Of a stretch of DNA of 11,616 bases, positions 6,448 to 11,616 are shown piece by piece. Within the stretch, counting starts at the first letter, position 1, and each line of letters begins with the position of its first letter. Source of the stretch: Dictyocoela muelleri (taxonomy: Eukaryota > Microsporidia); assembly GCA_016256075.1 (NCBI GenBank), contig SDVU01000640.1, positions 1 to 11,616 of the forward strand, given 5' to 3'. A program made the position numbers and the translations under genes. The notes under the pieces are model-generated. The model searched no databases. It worked only from the letters and a program-made list of their open reading frames with translations, and was not told the origin of the DNA.

Positions 6448-7576
6448 AATCATTTAATTTTTAAATAATAAATTTCTATTGTTATGCATAGAAAGAAAAA
6501 TTTATTGGGTAGAAACGTAATTGCTTATTCGTAGATCATTTAGAATATACGTCATCTTACTAAAACTTCTTTCGTCATCAACAGTCTTTGTTGGAATATA
6601 AAGAAAGATTTTTTTTCACCACTATAAGCAATCTCATTCAATCTATAAAAGAAAATGTAAATTATGATTCTTTTCAATTAAAGACGCAGACTTATCTCTC
6701 AAAATTTGATTTTTTAGTTTATTTTATGAGCAAGTCTGTGTGTCCGGGCAGAATTTTACCCGGTCACACAATCTTAAAGAGATTTTAAAAATTTAAAATT
6801 TTGACGGAGTATACAGGAAAATTTTTAAAGACCAAAATCAACATTAACCAAAATATTTATTGAACCAAATCAGCCTTCAAGTATCTTATCGGTGAATAAT
6901 TTATACATAAAGATGTTAAATGCTGGTTTTCGGCGAGTTAGTCTATCCCAGACGTCACACCAAAATAAAAAACGATTATTTTAAAATAAAAGCAAAATTT
7001 CATGACATTAGACAACCTCGAATCCCAGTTCGATTTAGTCTATTTTATCCCCTAATTTATAAAAAAAATAAGTATATTGAAAAAAAAGATTTTGAGGTTA
7101 TTAAATATCGATTTTTTTATCTTCACGTCTTTTTAATGTGACTCTTCGATTGACTAACCCATATAGAAACTAGTACCTATCGCACTCTAGCCTATTGTAA
7201 ATTATACCTGATGCTTGTTATTCACTTTGAGATTGTTGTTGTTTTGATACGTAATTTAGTGAACGATTGTCTATTTTAAGGAGAAAAAATAATGTGCCTG
7301 TTAAACCCTACTTAGAAAACTATTTACGATTTTATAATTTATAGATGATGACTCACAAAAGTAATCGCCAATGATTGTGATATTTCTCGTAATAACATGT
7401 AATATAAAGAAATTAGAAGTGTGTTGTACGAAATTTTATGTGGTTTTATTGATAAAAAATCAATTCTTAAAATTTTTTTATTGATTTTGAATTTTATTAT
7501 TTTTTCATAAAAAAATAATCAAAGGTAGGGATCTCACCCATACCCGGGCACACGAACTTGCACCCGATTTTCAATA
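6448..7576. other. unassigned stretch; two weak open reading frames
   Basis: No domain or RNA gene was recognised. An ATG-started open stretch at 6920-7141 (+, 73 codons) begins MLVFGELVYPRRHTKIKNDY and has a more protein-like mix than random A+T translation, but it lacks the C-run before the ATG seen at the host genes and matches no family I know. Another at 6588-6788 lacks an ATG start. Both are better treated as unproven. A hairpin lies at 6737-6770. Confidence 0.3.
6737..6770. repeat. G+C-rich hairpin with a related sequence at 7537-7565
   Basis: The arms TGTGTGTCCGGG and CCCGGTCACACA pair with one mismatch around a 10-base loop. It is one of the few G+C-rich spots in the window. The minus strand at 7565-7537 reads GGGTGCAAGTTCGTGTGCCC then GGGTATGGG, similar to CAAGTCTGTGTGTCCGGGCA here. 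The two may be ends of one unrecognised repeat or a shared protein-binding site. Confidence 0.4.
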
Positions 7577-7882
7577 TTATTATATATATTACATGCTGAC
7601 AACATACATAGCTGCCAATCGGAGAGTTGTCTCCTACCATGGTCTGTGACCTTTGGTTCAAGGTGTTCCAATAATACGTCACTTCCCAAGGTACCCAGAA
7701 GCCAGGCTGTATACGCGATCTTCGTCTATCAATACTCAGCAGTATACAGGTTATTGTGGCTTTTCATGAATTTTTATTTTTACCTACTTTTGGTCGAGAT
7801 GCGTCGTCGCACTCATCTCCGCACCTAGGAGAGTCCTTTCTGCTTCATTGTCATATTAGGCCAAGTCTTAATCAGTTATAAC

Positions 7883-7962
7883 TAGGGCCCGTAAAAAAAT
7901 CCGCTTTTTCAAAATGCGGATTTTGCGGATTTTTTCCTATTTTATGATGAAAAGCGGATTTT
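7883..7962. repeat. left subterminal GCGG repeats of the hAT element
   Basis: ATCCGC at 7899-7904 is followed by TGCGGAT at 7915, TGCGGAT at 7924 and AGCGGAT at 7953, one inverted and three direct copies of a GCGGATTTTT motif. Subterminal repeats of this sort are binding sites for hAT transposases. They sit just upstream of, or overlap, the presumed transposase promoter. Confidence 0.65.
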
Positions 7963-8000
7963 TTATTGTTTATATTTTTTTTCAAAAAATTACCCCAAAG

Positions 8001-9365
8001 ATGAAGCAACTTAATCAAATCAATGCACTAAAGAAATTTATAGTAGGACGAGATGACTTTAAAATCCGCAACAATGAATTAATTTGTTTGTTTTGCAGCA
8101 AAGAATTGTCTTACTCTGTTAAAGAAGGAACAAAAACTCTTAAACAACATTTGGAAACAAAGGTACATAAAGAAAACAAAAATAGGTTGGTAGAAACGAA
8201 AAGTTTCGAGGCTTTCACGTCATTAAAAATAATAAATCAAACTTTCGATGAGAAAATTGTTGAAGCTTTTGCTGCTGCAAACATACCATTGTATAAACTT
8301 CAAAATCCAGTTTTAAAAGGGTTTTTGGAAAAATATACAAATATGTCAATTCTGGATGAATCACATTACCGAAAATTGATTTTACAAGTATATGATAGAA
8401 AAAGGGAAAAGATTTTTGATCTTTCAAAGGAATAAAGATATTTATATTTTATTTGATGAAACTACTGACATCAATAATAGAAATATATCCTCAACATCAT
8501 GTCGGGTATCTGTGGTATGTCTTCTCGTGAAAAAAAACCTATCTTATTCGTACAGTTGAGCTCTCAAAAACAAACAGCAAAACCATCCGTCGTGAAATAA
8601 TCAACATTATGAGCGAAATTTATGGCGGTAAAATACATTTCAATAGGCTTCGTTTGATTTTATCTGACAGTGCCTCCTATGCTTTAAAGGCAGCTAATGC
8701 GTTGAAAGTCATTTTTCTAAATCTAAAACACGTAACATGTATAGCCCAATTGCTACACAGATTATGTGAAAAGGTTAGGGATATCTCTCCCATTTCAAAC
8801 TATATAAGTTCTCAAATCAAACGCGCTCTCACAAAAAATAGAGAAAATCAAACCATTTTTAGAAACATTGTAGAACCAAAACTTCCAAAGTTTCCCATTT
8901 TAACTCGTTGGGAAACTTGGATATCTTTTTTGTCAGAGATAGCTCAAAAATATGATAAATATAAATCTTTTTTAAAAGAACTTGCGTCGAAGAATAATGA
9001 ATATGCTACCATTCTTGATTCATTTGAAGGCAGTTGTTTCATTCAGGAGCTTTCATAAATTCAAAAAACAGCATTTGTCGTTGAATTTATCACGAAATTA
9101 GAAAAAAAATGATTTGACTTCTAAGCAACAAATTGATATTTTAAAAACTGTCATGGAGAAGTTGGAAAATCAAAAATTAATAGGTAAACTGTTCCTATTA
9201 AACAACAAAAACCCAGATCTCAACTTTTTTTATGATTTAAATGAAATTACATGCAGTGAAAAAAACAAGGTCTATCTTTTTGTTCCCCTTACTACTGTAG
9301 ACGTCGAACGTAGTTTCAGTAAAATAGTCTGTATTCTTGATGATTTGAGGAGGGGGATGATATAA
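8001..9365 (+). pseudogene. broken hAT transposase, BED-finger (CGGBP1-like group)
   Basis: The start is set at ATG 8001 (MKQLNQINALKKF), preceded by CCCC at 7993-7996; the frame is open further upstream (ATG at 7914) but that part is terminal repeat. The first piece (to 8435) carries a zinc finger, CLFC then HLETKVH, about residues 31-60. A second frame gives IYILFDETTD (8437-8469), holding the first catalytic Asp. A third (about 8540-9058) has LILSDSASYALKAAN with the second Asp at 8666-8668, HVTCIAQLLHRL (usual His of C-x-A-H replaced by Gln) and LTRWETW. The last piece (9114-9365) ends in VPLTTVDVERSFSK, the dimerisation motif. At least three frameshifts (about 8430, 8540 in an A run, and 9105 in an A run) and an internal stop at 9056-9058 break it. 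The C-terminus past DDLRRGM is lost. It is clearly nonfunctional. Confidence 0.9.
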
Positions 9366-9712
9366 AGACACAAGAGATGTTGTTCTTCTTATATTTTAAA
9401 AAATAATTAGCTTGATTTTTAAAAACTATATTTTACATATAAATTTATAATTTTTTATCGGTTAATAAAAAATCAGATAAGGGATTAAAAATATTTAAAT
9501 GGCATTGATGTCTTTATATTGAATTAATATTTTTGCATGGGGTTTATATATATATAAAAATGTAATAAAAACTTTAAGACCACAGGTATAAGACCTTTTT
9601 ATAGTAAAGTCAATACATATTTTGAAAATATAGTCCACGTTTTTAATGTGTTGATTTATCTAAGTTGCAAGTCGTTTTAAAAGAGTTTTTAATTTATAAA
9701 AGCAAATTTTAG

Positions 9713-9853
9713 GCGGCTTATTTTAAATTAAAAAGGCGAGTTTTTAGCGGGGGTTAATCAAAAAAGCGGGTTTTTAGCGAATTTTTTAATCAAAAAAACG
9801 CGGATATTTAGCGGATTTTTCATCGAAAAAAGCGGATTTTTCACCGGACCTTA
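9713..9853. repeat. right subterminal GCGG repeat array of the hAT element
   Basis: About seven diverged copies of an A6-GCGGATTTTT type unit lie in the last 140 bases (GGCGAGTTTTTAGCGGGGG, AAAGCGGGTTTTTAGCG, AACGCGGATATTTAGCGG, AAAAGCGGATTTTTCACC), partly in a 30-odd-base period with AATCAAAAAA spacers. The array is denser than at the left end. It is the likely transposase-binding region, and its CGG content suits a CGGBP1-like finger. Confidence 0.7.
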
Positions 9854-9874
9854 ACTATAACACATTGACGAACC

Positions 9875-10231
9875 AAAAAAAAACTTTATCAATATTATTT
9901 GAGTTTTATTTTTGTTAGACCTTCTATTTTAAAATTTTTTAAATATGACCTCTATTAACATTTTTATTTCCCACACATGTCATAGACCATAATGGTCAAT
10001 ATTCTTTATAAAAATATTGGCCCTTTATGTTGTACTAATATTATAAATAATTGAATAGACGGATACAATTCACGGACGTTTTTATATTAAAATTTTTATG
10101 GTCAGGCTGCTGGCGCGAAACATATTAAAATTACTACCAGTTATTTATTAAATTATTTTAAATTTCTTATTTATAAAATTTTATAAAAATAAATAATATC
10201 CGGGAAAGCCATTTATGTCTTTAAAATAATG
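9875..10231. other. A+T-rich intergenic stretch upstream of Rpr2/Rpp21
   Basis: No gene was recognised. Small inverted repeats occur at about 9987-9999 (GACCATAATGGTC) and 9996-10022 (GGTCAATATT with AATATTGGCC). GGCTGCTGGCGCG at about 10106 is an isolated G+C-rich patch of unknown meaning. Confidence 0.35.
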
Positions 10232-10250
10232 AAATTTATTAAAACTACCC
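10232..10250 (+). promoter_or_regulatory. AAATTT and CCC start-proximal motifs of Rpr2/Rpp21
   Basis: AAATTT lies at 10232-10237 and CCC at 10248-10250, touching the ATG. Both resemble the AAATTT-like and CCC-like signals reported upstream of microsporidian start codons. AAATTT alone is weak evidence in this composition; the C run is the informative part. Confidence 0.45.
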
Positions 10251-10580
10251 ATGAGTAAAAATTCCCGCAAAATTAAAAGGATATCAATAAAAAATATATA
10301 TCAAAAATCAACTGAATATCTTTTCAAAATTTCTACCATGATAAAAGAAAATATTTTGGCAAAATCGTATAATAAAACAGCATACAAGCTATGTTTAAAA
10401 CATAAAATAAAAAATAAATATAAAAGGCAATTTTGTAAAAAATGTTTTATCAATCTCATTTCTAATTTAAATTGTAAAACATATTTCAATGAAATGTTTG
10501 TAGTTGAATGTATTTGTGGCAATAAGAAAATTTATCCACTTTTAAAAGATCCCATGAAAGATAAAAACACCTCTCCTTAA
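10251..10580 (+). CDS. RNase P/MRP protein subunit, Rpr2/Rpp21/Snm1 family
   Basis: The gene encodes a complete, strongly basic 109-residue protein. The N-terminal half (residues 1-50) is Lys/Ile-rich and probably helical. Residues 52-97 fit the family zinc ribbon: KIKNKYKRQFCKKCFINLI, then NLNCKTYF and VVECICGNKKIYP, matching the family pattern of K-R-x-F-C-x2-C, a conserved N-C, and V-x-C-x2-C-G followed by R/K and a Tyr/Phe-Pro. Candidate zinc ligands are Cys62, Cys65, Cys87 and Cys89. The second knuckle is C-x-C instead of the usual C-x2-C, and Cys75 is the conserved Asn-Cys. Family members are small RNA-binding subunits of nuclear RNase P (5' end of tRNA) and MRP (rRNA). It cannot be assigned to Rpr2 or Snm1 specifically. 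There is no intron, and the C-run touches the ATG. An open stretch at 10301-10522 on the other strand is a shadow. Confidence 0.78.
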   Translation: MSKNSRKIKRISIKNIYQKSTEYLFKISTMIKENILAKSYNKTAYKLCLKHKIKNKYKRQFCKKCFINLISNLNCKTYFNEMFVVECICGNKKIYPLLKDPMKDKNTSP

Positions 10581-10631
10581 ATAATTATTAATGTTCTTAT
10601 TTTGGATTAATTTTTATTTTTCGTTTTTAAA

Positions 10632-10637
10632 AATAAA
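10632..10637 (+). terminator. candidate poly(A) signal of Rpr2/Rpp21
   Basis: AATAAA lies 52 bases after the TAA stop codon, nearly the same spacing as for NEDD8. Another AATAAA is near 10692. Chance occurrence is likely in this composition, so support comes mainly from the similar spacing. Confidence 0.4.
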
Positions 10638-10728
10638 TTTCAAAATTTTGTTGTTAAAATTTTTAAATCTTATTTGTTCATTTTTTTGACAAATAAATTA
10701 ATTTTATTTTCCGATAAGTTGTTTTTCA

Positions 10729-11170
10729 ATATATATATATTACATGTTGACAACATCCATTGATACCAACCCGGAGAATGACCTCCAACCATAGTCTTTA
10801 GACTTTTGGTTCCTGGTGTTCCAATAATACCCAAATACCTAAGCTACCCAGAAGCCCAGCTGTATACGCGATTTTCGTTTTATAAATGATTCAGCAGGAT
10901 ACAGGTAATTAGTAGCTTTTCTGAATTTTTTTTTCACTACTTTTTGCCGAGATGCGTCACCCACTCATCAGCACCGTAGGAGAGCCCTTCCTGTTTCATT
11001 TTCATATTATACCAAGTCTTAGAACAACTGTATATTACTACTATATTTACATAGTTTTTGAACGCTTAATGTCATTCCCTCATTATTTATTAAAGATTGA
11101 CGTCAGCGGGTTTCAAACATCGATACTTAAATGTTACATTCAAAGGTGTTAAACACTGAGCTATCTGCTC
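10729..11170 (-). mobile_element. tRNA-derived SINE, copy E
   Basis: On the minus strand the head starts at 11170 with GAGCAGATAGCTCAGTG and has GTTTGAAACCCGCTGACGT in the B-box region (one G-to-A-type change relative to GTTCGAA). The body has GATGCGTC, CCTGTATCC and GTATACAGC landmarks on the corresponding strands, and ends GGATGTTGTCAACATGTAAT with an ATATAT tail at 10731-10740. About 20 family bases (the ATCAGCTATAACACACTGG region) are missing at 11021, where the sequence jumps from CCAAGTCTTAG to AACAACTG. Open stretches at 10952-11152 and 11131-11394 are chance readings of this copy and its flank. Confidence 0.85.
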
Positions 11171-11480
11171 ATAAAAATATGATAATGGCACACCGGAAAA
11201 GTGGCTTTTTCAGGCTTTTCCTCGGTATTTTTCTGGAAAAATGTCGACAAATTTTTTATTTATTTATCGTAGTGCGCATAACATGTTTTTGGATTCTATT
11301 CTTCTATTTTATTTTTTTAATTTATTATTTATATGTAAAACATATAATGGACTATAATCTAAATTTATTAATAGATGCTTGTTATGGAATATAACCACCC
11401 CGGCATATAATAGCCCTATTTAATTAAATTGGAAATTTAAAAAAAAAATTGATATGAAATTTTATTAATAGCCTCATGAC

Positions 11481-11616
11481 TAGGGTGACCAGAAATTTGC
11501 AAAAAATTTAAAAAAAAATTGCACAAACAATAAAAAAAATGCAAAAAATTGCATTTTATCTAATCATTTTTTTACTTTAAACATGATCATTGGAATCTTC
11601 TTCAATCATATAACTA
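11481..11616. mobile_element. terminus of another hAT-type element running out of the window
   Basis: TAGGGTGACCAGAAATTTGC has the TAGGG start typical of hAT ends. The next 100 bases repeat TTTGCAAAAAATTT and ATTGCA motifs (GCAAAAAATTTAA, TTGCACAAAC, ATGCAAAAAATTGCA), the same organisation of subterminal repeats as the 7883 element. The left flank CTCATGAC (11473-11480) would be its target site. No transposase sequence is visible before the window ends, so the call rests on the terminus alone. Confidence 0.45.

Larger units (their letters stand above)
7883..9853 (+). mobile_element. hAT-superfamily DNA transposon, 1971 bases, inactive
   Basis: The left terminus TAGGGCCCGTAAAAAAATCC and the right terminus on the minus strand, TAAGGTCCGGTGAAAAATCC, are imperfect inverted repeats. 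The flanks GTTATAAC (7875-7882) and ACTATAAC (9854-9861) are an 8-base target duplication, the size expected for hAT, with one change in each copy relative to the SINE target GCTATAAC. The interior carries a broken BED-finger transposase (8001-9365), with subterminal repeats rich in GCGGATTTTT at both ends. The domain set (N-terminal C2H2-like finger, DETTD, C-terminal VERSFS dimerisation motif) is that of the hAT group from which the vertebrate protein CGGBP1 derives. Insertion into SINE copy D dates it after that SINE. Confidence 0.9.
7577..9874 (-). mobile_element. tRNA-derived SINE, copy D, 5'-truncated and split by a hAT insertion
   Basis: SINE sequence occupies 7577-7882 and 9854-9874; bases 7883-9853 are the hAT transposon. 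On the minus strand the 3' part is intact, with GTATACAGCCTGGC, GACGTATTATTGG and GCTATGTATGTTGTCAGCAT plus a TAATATATATAATAATATT tail. The element continues past the hAT for only about 20 bases (ACATTGACGAAC on the plus strand, matching ACACTGGAAGAAC of copy A). The tRNA head is absent, as expected of a 5'-truncated retrocopy. Open stretches at 7497-7682 (-) and 7646-7828 (+) are chance readings of SINE sequence. Confidence 0.85.

Noticed and set aside
6588-6788. 66-codon open stretch
   Set aside because: It starts at TTG, not ATG, has no family resemblance, and its C-terminal part is the hairpin at 6737-6770.
6920-7141. 73-codon ATG-started open stretch
   Set aside because: The amino-acid mix is somewhat protein-like, but it lacks the start-proximal C-run and any recognised domain; kept only as a note in the 6448-7576 entry.
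7497-7828. Open stretches on both strands over the left part of SINE copy D
   Set aside because: They are SINE sequence read by chance and are not conserved between copies.
8215-8427. 70-codon minus-strand open stretch
   Set aside because: It is the shadow of the transposase frame, whose zinc finger and downstream motifs are on the plus strand.
9987-10022. Overlapping small inverted repeats (GACCATAATGGTC, GGTCAATATT/AATATTGGCC) as an operator
   Set aside because: They are short, far from the Rpr2 start, and expected occasionally in this composition.
10952-11394. Two overlapping open stretches after Rpr2/Rpp21
   Set aside because: The first lies within SINE copy E and the second begins in it and runs into a Phe/Ile/Tyr-rich low-complexity flank; neither shows a domain.

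Overview
The window is very A+T-rich (about three quarters by eye) and eukaryotic. It holds two short, intronless, complete host genes in a dense bed of mobile DNA: a divergent NEDD8/Rub1 ubiquitin-like modifier (4299-4550, +) and a small Rpr2/Rpp21-type RNase P/MRP protein subunit (10251-10580, +). A 25-codon open tail ending at base 78 may be the 3' end of a third gene. No rRNA, functional tRNA gene, CRISPR array or bacterial operon was seen.

Lineage. Both host genes, and the best start of the transposase fossil, have a run of three or four C's within a few bases 5' of the ATG. In DNA this poor in C that is striking. CCC-like start-proximal motifs, with AAATTT-like elements upstream, are described for microsporidian genes. 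With the missing introns, Lys/Asn-rich short proteins and short 3' spacers (AATAAA 52 and 56 bases past the stops), a microsporidian with an expanded, transposon-rich genome is my leading guess, at about even odds. An A+T-rich arthropod or other small invertebrate (for example a host contig) is the main alternative, because tRNA-derived SINEs and hAT elements are common there.

Layout. 1-580: possible gene tail, a degenerate foldback repeat and an 80-base hairpin. 581-1047: SINE copy A (minus). 1061-2856: a fragment of a palindromic MITE, a stretch with no gene, a 469-base inverted-repeat element with an internal 20-base tandem repeat, and an almost perfect 295-base palindrome. 3198-4230: SINE copy B (plus), split by a 578-base foldback element and ending 68 bases before the NEDD8 start. 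4299-4550: NEDD8. 5277-5619: MITE with about 112-base inverted arms. 5741: a lone hAT-type terminus. 5983-6447: SINE copy C (plus). 7577-7882 plus 9854-9874: SINE copy D (minus), split by a 1971-base hAT transposon (7883-9853) that is flanked by a decayed 8-base target duplication and carries a broken BED-finger transposase. 10251-10580: Rpr2/Rpp21. 10729-11170: SINE copy E (minus). 11481 to the end: one terminus of another hAT-type element.

How the parts relate. The two host genes belong to separate housekeeping pathways (neddylation of cullins; tRNA/rRNA processing) and show no functional link. The rest is a layered transposon landscape in which one long tRNA-headed SINE family (five copies in 11.6 kb) is the oldest common layer and a landing site for later foldback and hAT insertions.
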